64,000 nt of DNA from positions 4,712,001 through 4,776,000 of the forward strand of contig NZ_JAUSZL010000002.1 of NCBI RefSeq assembly GCF_030817535.1, given 5' to 3'. The notes beneath the pieces were generated by a model. It was not told the origin of the DNA. It saw only the letters and a list, made by a program, of their open reading frames with translations, and made no database searches. This document shows, piece by piece, positions 25,625 to 34,279 of the stretch. The DNA is from Streptomyces sp. V3I8. Its GTDB lineage: Bacteria > Actinomycetota > Actinomycetes > Streptomycetales > Streptomycetaceae. Every line of letters begins with the position of its first letter. The stretch's first letter is position 1. The translations under genes were made by a program, and so were the position numbers.

Positions 25625-27463
25625 TCACCGGCCCAGGTGGCGCTCCGCGAAGTCCAGCTCCAGGCGGACCTGCTTGATCCGCTCGTCCACGACCAGCGAA
25701 CCGTGCCCCGCGTCGTAGCGGTACACCTCGTGGTCCGCGCCGCGCGCGGCGAGCCGGGTCACGTAGTTCTCCACCTGGCGGATCGGGCAGCGCGGGTCGT
25801 TGACCCCCGCGGAGATGTAGACCGGTGCCCTCACCGCGTCGACGTACGTCAGCGGGGACGACGCCTCGAAGCGCTCCGGGACCTCCTCCGGCGTGCCACC
25901 GAGCAGCGTGCGGTCCATCGCCTTCAGGGCCTCCATCTCGTCGTGGTAGGCCGTCACGTAGTCCGCGACCGGCACCGCGGCGATGCCCAGCGCCCACGCC
26001 TCGGGCTGCACGCCCAGGCCGAGAAGGGTGAGGTAGCCGCCCCACGAACCGCCGGTCAGGATCAGCCGGTCCGGGTCGGCATACCCGGACGAGACCGCCC
26101 ACTCCCGTACGGCCTCGATGTCCTCCAGCTCGATCAGGCCGACCCGGTGCTTGAGGGCGTCGGTCCACTCCCGCCCGTACCCGGTGGAGCCCCGGTAATT
26201 GATCCGCACCACCATGTACCCGTGGTCCACCCAGGCCGCCGGGCCCGCCGCGAACGAGTCGCTGTCGTGCCAGGTCGGGCCGCCGTGGATGTCGAAGACG
26301 GCGGGCAGGGGACCCGTGGCTCCGGCCGGCCGCTGCACGAGCGCGTGGATACGGCCGCCAGGACCGGTCACCCACACGTCCTCGACGGGCACCGACCGCG
26401 GGGCCTTCATGCCGGGCGGATCGAGGACGACCTCACCGGACGTCGAGCGGACCACCGGCGCCTCGGCCGACGACGACCACAGGTACTCCACGCTGCCGTC
26501 CGGGCGGGCCGTCGCCCCCGACACCGTGCCCTTCGGCGTCCGCACCCGCTCCAGCTCACGGGTGGCCAGGTCGAACCGCCACAGCTCGCTGCGCGCCTCG
26601 AAACTGTTGACGACGAGCAGGGCCGACCCGTCCGGATACCACTCGGCGCTCAGGTCGCCGTCCAGCTGCGCGGCCAGCGCCAGATCCGTCTCCTCGCCGG
26701 AGACCACGTCCCACACCATCGGCTCCCAGCGCCCGCGCCGCTGGTGTCCGACGAGCAGCCGGGTGTCACCGGTGACCGGCGCGAAGCCCAGTACCTCCAG
26801 GCCCAGTTCGGCCGTACCGCCCTTGGTGTCGTCCAGCTCGGCCACCACCGAACCGTCCATCCGCAGCACCCGCAGCGCGGAGTGCATCGCGTCGCCGTGC
26901 TCGGTGTGCTCGACGGCGATCAGCGAGCCGTCGTGCGAGAGGTCGCCGACACCGGCCGACTCGCGGTGCCGGTAGACCTCGACGGGGTCCTCCCCGGTCC
27001 GGCTGACATAGATCGTCGAACCGTCCTCGTCGGTCGAGCGGCCGACGATCGCGGTCCGTCCGTCCCGGCCGAGCGCGAGCCCCGCGGGGTAGGAGGGGTC
27101 GAGCCCGGGGGCCGCCGGCTCGTCGGGAGCGGCCGCGCCGCCACCGGCCGGTCCGGCGAACGGCTGTCGCCGCCAGATCCCGAACTCGTCGCCGTCCTTG
27201 TCGTCGAACCACCAGATCCACTCGCCGTCCGGCGACAGCACGCCGTCCGTCGTACCGTTGGGCCGGTCCGTGACCTGGCGCTGGGCGCCCGTGTCACGGT
27301 CCCACGCGTACACCTCGTACGTCCCTGTCGCGTTCGACACGAACAAGGACCGGTGCGGGGCGTCCTGCGCCCAGTCCGGCAAGGACACCCGCGGCGCCCG
27401 GAAGCGCTTCTCCCAGTCGGGCATGGTCCCCTCGGACGGGACGACCCCGTTGCTCTCAGTCAT
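25625..27463 (-). CDS. S9 family prolyl oligopeptidase-type peptidase
   Basis: A 612-residue cytosolic serine peptidase. The N-terminal two thirds is a beta-propeller (repeats with GRDGRTAIVGRS, SHDGSLIAVEH and similar). The C-terminal alpha/beta-hydrolase domain has IHGGPTWHDSDSF, RINYRGSTGYGREW, nucleophile Ser473 in GGSWGGYL, Asp in SAGVNDPRCP and His in YDAGHGSL. Such enzymes cleave short peptides or acyl-amino acids. I chose ATG 27463 (MTESNGVVPS), five residues inside the longest frame. Two DnaA-box-like sequences lie just upstream of its start. Confidence 0.94.
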   Translation of the reverse strand: MTESNGVVPSEGTMPDWEKRFRAPRVSLPDWAQDAPHRSLFVSNATGTYEVYAWDRDTGAQRQVTDRPNGTTDGVLSPDGEWIWWFDDKDGDEFGIWRRQPFAGPAGGGAAAPDEPAAPGLDPSYPAGLALGRDGRTAIVGRSTDEDGSTIYVSRTGEDPVEVYRHRESAGVGDLSHDGSLIAVEHTEHGDAMHSALRVLRMDGSVVAELDDTKGGTAELGLEVLGFAPVTGDTRLLVGHQRRGRWEPMVWDVVSGEETDLALAAQLDGDLSAEWYPDGSALLVVNSFEARSELWRFDLATRELERVRTPKGTVSGATARPDGSVEYLWSSSAEAPVVRSTSGEVVLDPPGMKAPRSVPVEDVWVTGPGGRIHALVQRPAGATGPLPAVFDIHGGPTWHDSDSFAAGPAAWVDHGYMVVRINYRGSTGYGREWTDALKHRVGLIELEDIEAVREWAVSSGYADPDRLILTGGSWGGYLTLLGLGVQPEAWALGIAAVPVADYVTAYHDEMEALKAMDRTLLGGTPEEVPERFEASSPLTYVDAVRAPVYISAGVNDPRCPIRQVENYVTRLAARGADHEVYRYDAGHGSLVVDERIKQVRLELDFAERHLGR

Positions 27464-27514
27464 GGCCCCATATTGCACGCACCGGACGACTTCGTGCTGA
27501 CGGAGGCCTCAGCC

Positions 27515-27538
27515 TGTGGACAACTCCCCTGTGGACAA
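27515..27538 (-). other. Two tandem DnaA-box sequences
   Basis: TGTGGACAA at 27515-27523 and 27530-27538 are each the exact reverse complement of the DnaA box TTGTCCACA, in the same orientation and 15 bp apart. They lie between the S9 peptidase and the RCK protein genes. They could titrate DnaA or regulate transcription; oriC itself is not here. Confidence 0.5.
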
Positions 27539-27630
27539 CTCCGGGAACGTCAGCACTGCTGGTCATGGCGCAGGTCGGCGTACGCGCGGGCGGCGATGCC
27601 CTCCGCCTGTCCGGGATCGTGCCGACGGCC

Positions 27631-27728
27631 ACGGACAAGCGACCACGGACAAGCGACCACGGACAAGCTGCCACGGACAGGCGGCCACGGAAAAGGGGCC
27701 ATGGACAGGCGGCCACGGACAGGCGGTC
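27631..27728. repeat. 14-bp minisatellite, seven copies
   Basis: Seven consecutive 14-bp units of the type ACGGACAAGCGACC / ACGGACAGGCGGCC, with two diverged units running on to 27743 at the end of the RCK gene. Intergenic; no gene is supported in it. Confidence 0.9.
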
Positions 27729-27741
27729 AGTGGCCTGGCGG

Positions 27742-29790
27742 TCAGTGGTCCGGCGCGCCATCGCGACCGGGGCTTCGGCGCCGGCCCAGCAACTCGGCGA
27801 GGCCACGCCGGGTGGCGGCGATGACGACGCGGTCCCCCGGCCCGAGCACGTAGGCGGGCGGCAGGTCCCGGACCAGGCGGCGGTCGGCCGGAACCGCCGT
27901 GTCCAGGGCCAGCACCCGCCAGGCCCCCGCGCGGAACGCCTCGGCGACGGTGCGGCCCTCCAGCTGCGGATGCCCCGCGACGTCCAGGGCGGCGAAGAGC
28001 AGCACCCGCCGCTCCACCGGGATCGCGCCGAGGATCTGGCGGCCCATCATCGCTCCGGCGAAGGCGGGCGCGGCCAGGTGGGAGACGCTGCGGCTGCGGG
28101 TGAGCGCGTGCGGGTGCGTGGCGCGCAGGGTGCGGTAGACGGCGGTGGCGAAGTCGTCGTCGTACAGGCGCAGGACGACGCGCAGGTCGGGGCGTACCGA
28201 CCGGGCGTACAGGGCCGCTTCGAGGTTGGTGGTGTCGGCGCTGGTCAGGGCGAGCAGCGCGTGCGCCCGGTGGATCTTGGCGGCTTCCAGGACGCCTTCC
28301 TGGGTGACGTCGCCCAGGACGACGGGCACCCGCAGCCGGCGTGCCAGCGCGAGCCCGCGCGCCTCGGGGTCGGCCTCCACGCACACCACGGGGATGTGGA
28401 GTTCGCGCAGACGTGCCAGCACACGGGTGCCGATCTTGCCGACCCCGAGGAGGACGACGTGCCCGGAGAGCCCCCGGGGCGGCTTCCGCAGCCCCGACCC
28501 GCTGCGGAACGTACCGAGGCCTTCGAGGACGGCGGCCAGCAGGACGGGCAGCAGCAGCAACCCCACGAGACCGGAGAGGAGCTGGAGGATCTGGCGGCCG
28601 AGGGGATCGTCGAGCGCGGGGTCGTTGATCGCGAAGAGGTCGAGGAGGGTCAGGTAGGTGGCGTGCAGCGGATGCGCGCCGGTGACCAGCATGGACGCGA
28701 CCGCGAGCGCGACGACACAGGCCACCAGCCCGGCGAAGGACCAGCGCAGCCGCCGGGAGAACAGCCTGCCGAGGGGCAGCCCGATGGACAGTCCGCCCGG
28801 CAGGACACCGCGTCGCGCGGGCTGCGGGGGACCGGAGTACGACACGTTCTCCAGGACGATGGTGCCGCGGCCGGTCGCGGCGGCCACGGACGCCTCGTCG
28901 GGCAGCAGCCGCGGCCCGTGCTCGCCGCTGCTCTCCGAACCGTCGGCCCCGGCCGGGTCGTTGGTGGTGGCCGAGAGCAGTGCCAGGGTGCACAGACCGG
29001 GGTCGGCGACCTCTCCGGGGCCCGGCGGCTGCCGTTCCACGGCCCGCAGCATCAGCCCGTCGGTCTGTACGACCTTGCTGGTCCCGGCGACCGCGGTGGC
29101 GGCCAGCGCGGGCGCGGCGGTGTCCGCGTCGGAGAGCACGGTCGTGGAGGCGTCGACGAGGCCGGGCGCGGGCGCGTCCGCGGACTCCCCGGTTCCCGCC
29201 ATGGCCAGGGCGGACGCCTGGTCGAGCAGGGCCTCGATGTGCTGGCCCAGACGCCGGTTGTAGAGGCGCAGGACCAGACGCAGGCGCGGGTTGAGCCGGC
29301 GTGCCATGAGGGCGGCGCGGATGTTGGTCTCGTCGTCGTCATGGACGAGTGCCAGCGCGGCGGCGTGCTCGACCCCGGCATCGGCGAGAACGGCCTCGGT
29401 AAGTACTGCGGCCTCCACCACCCGTGCCGGGCGCGGCTCTTCGGACGGACGGACACCGCGACCGGACGCGCCGTCCGCCGGAAGCGGCGAGGACGACGTC
29501 TGTGCCTGTGCCTGTGTCTGTGTCTGTGACGACGTGGTGCTGTTGCCGTTGCCGTTGCCGGTGGCCCGGGTCATGGCGGCCGACACGCGGTCGAGCAGCG
29601 TCGACGCGCGCGCCCGTCCGACGACCGGTGGCCGCGCGGTCCGCTCGGCGGACGGCACGACCAGAGTCACCCGTTCCCCGTAGACACCACGCAACTCGGC
29701 CGCCAGCCGGTGCGCGAGGGCGTCGTCCCCGCACACCACCATGTGCGCGGCACGGTCGTCCGGTCCGCTCTGATTCGGAAGGCTCCCCAC
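27742..29790 (-). CDS. TrkA/RCK-domain ion-channel-like membrane protein
   Basis: About 682 residues from GTG 29790; M at 29742 is another candidate start. An N-terminal degenerate NAD-binding (RCK-N-like) half starts HMVVCGDDALAHRLAAEL. Low-complexity segments follow, then hydrophobic helices (SFAGLVACVVALAVASML and ILQLLSGLVGLLLLPVLLAA) that enclose a pore-loop-like stretch. The C-terminal half has a good Rossmann motif in HVVLLGVGKIGTRVLARL and EADPEARGLALA, and a TrkA-C-like end (RVLALDTAVP, LGPGDRVVIAATRRG). The architecture matches Streptomyces NAD-binding K+/Ca2+ channel-like proteins. The glycine-rich selectivity filter is not clear, so ion specificity is open. It is divergent from the permease at 29958. 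Confidence 0.85.
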   Translation of the reverse strand: MGSLPNQSGPDDRAAHMVVCGDDALAHRLAAELRGVYGERVTLVVPSAERTARPPVVGRARASTLLDRVSAAMTRATGNGNGNSTTSSQTQTQAQAQTSSSPLPADGASGRGVRPSEEPRPARVVEAAVLTEAVLADAGVEHAAALALVHDDDETNIRAALMARRLNPRLRLVLRLYNRRLGQHIEALLDQASALAMAGTGESADAPAPGLVDASTTVLSDADTAAPALAATAVAGTSKVVQTDGLMLRAVERQPPGPGEVADPGLCTLALLSATTNDPAGADGSESSGEHGPRLLPDEASVAAATGRGTIVLENVSYSGPPQPARRGVLPGGLSIGLPLGRLFSRRLRWSFAGLVACVVALAVASMLVTGAHPLHATYLTLLDLFAINDPALDDPLGRQILQLLSGLVGLLLLPVLLAAVLEGLGTFRSGSGLRKPPRGLSGHVVLLGVGKIGTRVLARLRELHIPVVCVEADPEARGLALARRLRVPVVLGDVTQEGVLEAAKIHRAHALLALTSADTTNLEAALYARSVRPDLRVVLRLYDDDFATAVYRTLRATHPHALTRSRSVSHLAAPAFAGAMMGRQILGAIPVERRVLLFAALDVAGHPQLEGRTVAEAFRAGAWRVLALDTAVPADRRLVRDLPPAYVLGPGDRVVIAATRRGLAELLGRRRSPGRDGAPDH

Positions 29791-29957
29791 AACAGCACAG
29801 AGTGCCTGACGGGTACGGGTGGTTGCACAGCGGCTCTGCCCCGGACACCGGCGGGAGTTCGACGGGAACCCGGATGAGAAGCTGTGCCGGAACGGGCGTA
29901 CTGAAGGTGGAGGGCGATCCACCGACGGAGCCCCTCCCGACCGGAGGTACCGCTCCC

Positions 29958-31121
29958 GTGACGACAACCGACACAGCCAAGGCCCGGGTCGAGGGCCAGA
30001 CCGGGGACCGGGCCGGGGACCGGACCGAAGCCCGCGAGCCGAACGGGCCGGATCAGCCGGATCAGCCGAACGAGCCGGATCAGCCGAACGAGCCGGATCA
30101 GCCGAACGAGCCGGATCAGCCGAACGAGCCGGATCAGCCGAACGAGCCGGGTGAGCCGGGCGAGCCGAAGGGCTGGCAGTTCAACTCGCCCCTCGTCCTG
30201 ACCATGCTGCTGCTCACAGGAGTGGTGCTCCAGGGGCCCGTCCGCGGAGCGCTGGCCGCGCCCGTGATGCAGAGCTGGATGACCGTGTTCGTCGCGGTCG
30301 TCGTGCAGGCGCTGCCCTTCCTCGTGCTCGGTGTGCTGCTGTCGGCGGTCATCGCGGTGTTCGTGCCGCCGTCGTTCTTCGCCCGGGCGCTGCCGAAGCG
30401 GCCCGCCCTCGCGGTACCGGTCGCCGGGATGGCGGGGGCGGTGCTGCCGGGCTGCGAGTGCGCGTCGGTTCCGGTGGCCGGGGCGCTGGTGCGCCGGGGT
30501 GTCACGCCCGCGGCGGCGCTGGCGTTCCTGCTGTCGGCGCCGGCGATCAACCCGATCGTGCTGACCGCGACCGCCGTCGCGTTCCCGGGCGAGCCGGAGA
30601 TGGTCCTGGCCCGCTTCGTGGCGAGCCTGCTGGTGGCCTGTGCGATGGGCTGGCTCTGGCAACGGCTGGGCCGCACCGACTGGTTGCGCCCGCCGGCCCG
30701 TCCGTCCTCGGAAGGGCTCGGCAAGGGCGCGGCGTTCTGGGGCTCGGTCCGGCACGACGTGATGCACGCGGGCGGGTTCCTGGTCGTCGGCGCGATGGCC
30801 GCGGCCACGCTCAAGGCGGTGGTCCCGGCGGACTGGCTCGGCCACGCCGCCGGCAACCCGGTGGTGTCGGTCCTCGTCCTGGCGGCGCTGGCCGTACTCC
30901 TGTCCATCTGCTCCGAGGCGGACGCCTTCGTGGCCGCGTCCCTCACCCAGTTCTCGCTCACGGCCAGACTGACCTTCCTGGTCGTCGGCCCGATGATCGA
31001 CCTGAAGCTCTTCGCGATGCAGACGGCCACGTTCGGCCGGGGATTCGCCCTGCGTTTCGCGCCCGCCACGTTCACGCTGGCGGTCCTGGTGTCGTCCCTG
31101 GTCGGGGCGGTGCTGCTGTGA
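29958..31121 (+). CDS. Permease, UPF0718/ArsP-like (DUF318)
   Basis: A 387-residue polytopic protein. After a hydrophilic N-terminus containing a Pro-Asn-Glu-Pro-Asp-Gln repeat, about eight membrane helices follow, including the family block GCECASVPVAGALVRRG and AFLLSAPAINPIV and a second half with SICSEADAFVAAS. Relatives export organoarsenicals or are linked to metal and thiol stress; here the substrate is unknown. GTG 29958 has GGAGG at 29943-29947. Its stop overlaps the next gene (GTGA), and the pair of DUF318 permease with TIGR03943 protein is a standard two-gene unit. Confidence 0.9.
   Translation: MTTTDTAKARVEGQTGDRAGDRTEAREPNGPDQPDQPNEPDQPNEPDQPNEPDQPNEPDQPNEPGEPGEPKGWQFNSPLVLTMLLLTGVVLQGPVRGALAAPVMQSWMTVFVAVVVQALPFLVLGVLLSAVIAVFVPPSFFARALPKRPALAVPVAGMAGAVLPGCECASVPVAGALVRRGVTPAAALAFLLSAPAINPIVLTATAVAFPGEPEMVLARFVASLLVACAMGWLWQRLGRTDWLRPPARPSSEGLGKGAAFWGSVRHDVMHAGGFLVVGAMAAATLKAVVPADWLGHAAGNPVVSVLVLAALAVLLSICSEADAFVAASLTQFSLTARLTFLVVGPMIDLKLFAMQTATFGRGFALRFAPATFTLAVLVSSLVGAVLL
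30051..30150. repeat. 18-bp in-frame tandem repeat in the permease gene
   Basis: GATCAGCCGAACGAGCCG is repeated five times nearly exactly, flanked by partial units, encoding the hexapeptide DQPNEP in tandem in the cytoplasmic N-terminus. Confidence 0.9.
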
Positions 31122-31864
31122 ACCGCCAGGCACAGGCAGCCGTGCTCTTCCTCACCGGCGGGGCGATCCTGCACACGGGCCTCACCGACCTCTACCTGCG
31201 GTACGTCAAGGCCGGGCTGCGGCCGTTGCTGCTGGCGGCAGGCGTGGTCCTGATCGCGACGGCGGTGGCGACGGTCTGGTACGAGCGCCGGAGCGTACGG
31301 GCCGAAGCCCATGCGCACAGAGAGCCCCGCGTCGCCTGGCTCCTGGTCCTCCCCCTCCTGGCCCTCGTCATGGTCGCGCCGCCGGCCCTGGGCTCGTACA
31401 GCGCGATGCGCACGGGCACGGCCCTGCAGAAGCAGCCGTGGGGCTTCGCGGACCTCCCCGCGAGTGACACCGGCAAGGGCACCGGCACCGGCAAAGGCAC
31501 CGAAATCGTCCGCCTGAGCCTGGTCGACTACGCGGGCCGGGCGGCGTACGACCACGGCCGCTCACTCGGGAACCGCCGCATCAGGACCGCCGGTCTGGTG
31601 GCGCTGGGGAGCGACGGCACGCCGTACCTGGTCCGCATGGCGCTGAGCTGCTGCGCGGCGGACGCCCAGCCGGTGAAGATAGGCCTGACGGGCCGGACGC
31701 CTCCGGTGCTGCGCCCGGACACCTGGCTGGAGGTCACGGGCACGTACACCGCCAGACAGACCAGGGACCCGGTGAACGACGGCATCATCCCGTTCCTGGA
31801 CATCACGGAGGCGAAACCGGTGAAGGCGCCCCGGGACCCGTACGACGAGAGCTGGAACGGCTGA
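31118..31864 (+). CDS. TIGR03943 family permease-associated protein
   Basis: A 248-residue protein with two membrane helices near the N-terminus (AVLFLTGGAILHTGLTDLYL and LRPLLLAAGVVLIATAVATV), a third at about residue 70-85 (VAWLLVLPLLALVMVAPPAL) and an external domain containing VRMALSCCAADAQPVKIGL. The Cys pair in SCCAAD is the family hallmark and may bind metal. It starts by GTGA overlap with the upstream permease and functions with it in an unidentified transport. A Thr/Gly/Lys dipeptide repeat (GKGTGTGKGTE) is an odd low-complexity insert. Confidence 0.88.
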   Translation: MNRQAQAAVLFLTGGAILHTGLTDLYLRYVKAGLRPLLLAAGVVLIATAVATVWYERRSVRAEAHAHREPRVAWLLVLPLLALVMVAPPALGSYSAMRTGTALQKQPWGFADLPASDTGKGTGTGKGTEIVRLSLVDYAGRAAYDHGRSLGNRRIRTAGLVALGSDGTPYLVRMALSCCAADAQPVKIGLTGRTPPVLRPDTWLEVTGTYTARQTRDPVNDGIIPFLDITEAKPVKAPRDPYDESWNG

Positions 31865-32028
31865 GCCGGCCTTCCACCGGCCCCGGCCCCGGGTCTCAAC
31901 TCCGGTTCCCGTCCCGGCAAGCTGTCGATCCCCTGTCGATCCGCCGCCGATACGGGGGAGGCGCGGGGGAGTCGGGAGAGGCTGGGCCACGATGGGTTTT
32001 CTCCCCTTCCTCCAAGGAGGCCGGAACG

Positions 32029-33027
32029 ATGATCCGCAATCACGTCCACCCGTCCAGGCGCGCACTCCTGGGCGGCGCGGCCCTGACGGCGTTGGCGACG
32101 GCGACGACAACGACCGGCACGGCTACGGCGAACGCGACCACCGGGACTTCCCCGTCCGCCACTTGGCCGACGGAGTTCCCGCTCCCCGACGGCTTCCTCC
32201 CCGAGGGCATAGCCATCGGCGGCAAGCCGTACGCGTACATGGGCTCGCGGGCGAACGGCGCGCTCTACCGCACGGATCTGCGCACGGGGAAAGGCCGAAT
32301 CCTCTTCCCGGGCGGCACGGGCCTGGTGGCGGTGGGCCTGAAACTCGACGACGACGGCCTGCTGTACGTGGCGGGCAGCACGGGTGTGGCCCGAACCCAC
32401 GACGCCCGCACGGGCGAAGTACTGGCGACGCACCAACTGTCCGAACCGACCGGCCACTTCATCAACGACGTGACACTGCTGGGCGACCGGGCGTGGTTCA
32501 CGGACTCACGAGCCGCCGCCCTGTACGCGGTCCCGCGCGGCCACGGCCGCGACCGCAGCCGAGGCCGTAGCCGCGGCCGCTCCGGAGCCGTACGGACGCT
32601 CCCCCTCACCGGCGACTGGGTCCAGCTCCCGGACGTCAACAACGCCAACGGCATCGTGGGCACCCCGGACGGCCGCGCCCTGATCGTCGTCAAGAGCACC
32701 CCGGGCGAGCTCTACAAGGTGAACACCCGCACGGGCCACGCCACGAGGATCACGCTGATCGGTGCGACGGACGTGGTCAACGGCGACGGCCTCTACCGCA
32801 CGGGCCGCACCCTGTACGTGGTCCAGAACCGCCTGAACCTGATCAGCGTGTTCCACCTGGACGCGAGGTCCACGACGGCGACCCTGACCGGCACGATCAC
32901 GGACCCCCGCTTCGACGTCCCCACCACGGCGGCCCGCCACGGCAACCGCCTCTACCTGGTGAACGCCCGCTTCACGAGCCCCCAGACACCGGAGACGACG
33001 TTCACGGGGGTGGCGGTACCGATCTGA
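32029..33027 (+). CDS. Secreted SMP-30/gluconolactonase-like beta-propeller protein
   Basis: A 332-residue exported protein. The N-terminus has SRRALLGGAALTALATA with a twin-Arg start, suggesting Tat export and cleavage near ATANA. The mature part has repeated beta-propeller blades (KLDDDGLLYVAGSTG, VTLLGDRAWFTDSRAA, NNANGIVGTPDGRALIV, TDVVNGDGLYRTGRTLYVV), as in SMP-30/NHL-like enzymes that often bind Ca2+ and open lactones. The substrate is unknown. A basic Arg/Gly/Ser run (HGRDRSRGRSRGRSG) interrupts one blade. An ideal AAGGAGG site precedes ATG 32029. Confidence 0.85.
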   Translation: MIRNHVHPSRRALLGGAALTALATATTTTGTATANATTGTSPSATWPTEFPLPDGFLPEGIAIGGKPYAYMGSRANGALYRTDLRTGKGRILFPGGTGLVAVGLKLDDDGLLYVAGSTGVARTHDARTGEVLATHQLSEPTGHFINDVTLLGDRAWFTDSRAAALYAVPRGHGRDRSRGRSRGRSGAVRTLPLTGDWVQLPDVNNANGIVGTPDGRALIVVKSTPGELYKVNTRTGHATRITLIGATDVVNGDGLYRTGRTLYVVQNRLNLISVFHLDARSTTATLTGTITDPRFDVPTTAARHGNRLYLVNARFTSPQTPETTFTGVAVPI

Positions 33028-33046
33028 TCGACGGCAGGCACGAATG

Positions 33047-33076
33047 AGGCGGGGCTCCACAACCGGAGCTCCGCCT
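33047..33076 (+). terminator. Terminator of the SMP-30-like gene
   Basis: AGGCGGGGCTCC and GGAGCTCCGCCT form a 12-bp stem (one G-U pair on the plus-strand RNA) with a six-base loop, 20 bases after the stop, followed by TGAGTCTTTGT. Confidence 0.8.
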
Positions 33077-33160
33077 TGAGTCTTTGTCCGGGTCGGATGC
33101 CCGCCGCTCCGGATGCCCGCCGTTCCGATCATGGGGGTGGGCAGCCGGGGCACCCGGCCG

Positions 33161-33575
33161 TCAGGGCCACGTACGCTCGATGCGGTCATGACGTACCGCA
33201 TAAGCGGCCGGACCGCCGTTCTTGACGGCCCGGTGGATCGCGTCACGATGCGCGACGAGGCGTTCGACCATCTCGATGCTGCGCAGCTGCTGGTTGTCGA
33301 GATAGAACAGCACGGCCTCGCGTTCCAGGACAGGCCGAATCTCCAGGTCCCGGGTCTTGATCCGACCGTCCTTCGAGAGCGGGACCCAGGACCGGTCGAG
33401 ACCATGAGTGATCCATTCTTCGTCCGGAACGCTCTGCCCGTCGTCGGGAAAGACATCTCCGATGCGGTGAACTGTCCCACCCGCCGGCCCGCAGCCCCTC
33501 GGCGACGCGTCGGCCGAGGTTCCGGTCGAGGAAGAACTCAGGCGGCAAGACGCACCACTGCTCTGCACAGGGCAT
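33161..33575 (-). pseudogene. VapC45-like PIN-type toxin, frameshifted
   Basis: Two overlapping frames together spell one protein: PPEFFLDRNLGRRVAEGLRAGGW in the first, and TVHRIGDVFPDDGQSVPDEEW through SWVPLSKDGRIKTRD to DRIERTWP in the second. Both halves match the plan of VapC45-like PIN toxins, in which FFLDR supplies the first acidic residue and LSKDGRI a later one. They are joined by a +1 shift at the CCC run 33476-33478; removing one base restores GWTVHRIGD. As sequenced, the toxin cannot be made in one piece. The start (ATG 33575 or TTG 33548) lies within the end of the antitoxin gene. A sequencing error is the alternative to real decay. Confidence 0.75.
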
Positions 33576-34194
33576 CAACCTGCTCAGGCGTCATGTCGAA
33601 GTCGTACGCGATGTCCTCGACGGTCTCCCCGGCCTCCCACAGGTCGGTGATGGCACTGACCGAGACGCGATTGGCGGCGACGACGGGAAGGCCGTGACCG
33701 AATCGCGGGTCGATCACGACAGGGACGGAGTCTGGGTACTGCCTCAGCCGCAGACTGGAAGGGAAGTCGTCGTCCTGCTCCCAGGTCAGATAGCGGAGAT
33801 AGTCGGAGACCACTTCCTGGATGGGTGCCTGACCGTCCCGGGCCCTGCGGAGATCACCGAAGCCGTGCTCGACGAAGATGTCCACACCGTCCGTGGCGAT
33901 CCGCTTCGACACGAGGCCGTAGGGGGTGTCGAAGGCGTCCCTTACGGCGGCTGCGGCCTCTTTGATCTCGCTCATCCGTAGCCCCAGGGCACGCAGGGAG
34001 CGGAGTGCGTGGGCCTCGGCCACAGCGATGAAGGGAACCGAGGGCTGGCCCCTCCGTACCGGCTCCACCTGATGGACCAGGGGCGCTCCGGCTGCTCGGC
34101 CCTTCAACCACGAATTGAGGGTCGAGCGTGGAATCCCGAGGTAGGAGGATGTCTCCGTGGGCGTCAGCAGCCCGTCCGCGAACCGGTCGACCAT
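33538..34194 (-). CDS. VapB45-like antitoxin with HTH and DUF433
   Basis: A 218-residue protein. The N-terminal MerR/excisionase-like HTH reads LLTPTETSSYLGIPRSTLNSWLKG; a linker with EAHALRSLRALGLRMSEIKEA follows; the C-terminal DUF433 has IDPRFGHGLPVVAANRVSVSAITDLWEAG and EDIAYDFDMTPEQVDALCRA. This is the organisation of Mycobacterium tuberculosis VapB45 (Rv2018), which neutralises VapC45. ATG 34194 has a full AAAGGAGG ribosome site. The stop at 33538 lies inside the start of the toxin frame, the expected coupling. With the toxin broken, this gene may survive as a relic or as a regulator. Confidence 0.85.
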   Translation of the reverse strand: MVDRFADGLLTPTETSSYLGIPRSTLNSWLKGRAAGAPLVHQVEPVRRGQPSVPFIAVAEAHALRSLRALGLRMSEIKEAAAAVRDAFDTPYGLVSKRIATDGVDIFVEHGFGDLRRARDGQAPIQEVVSDYLRYLTWEQDDDFPSSLRLRQYPDSVPVVIDPRFGHGLPVVAANRVSVSAITDLWEAGETVEDIAYDFDMTPEQVDALCRAVVRLAA

Positions 34195-34279
34195 GATCCA
34201 CCTCCTTTTGCCGCCAGGTCCCGCATAGTCGCATATCAAGCCTCCCACCTGCGGGCCGACAGCACACCGGCTCACCCGC

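Noticed and set aside
27631..27743. CRISPR array
   Set aside because: The units are contiguous 14-bp repeats without spacers, and no cas genes are present.
25223..27853. 876-codon plus-strand frame
   Set aside because: It lies antisense to SURF1 and the S9 peptidase, both with full catalytic or family motifs; composition is Arg/Pro/Gly-rich noise.
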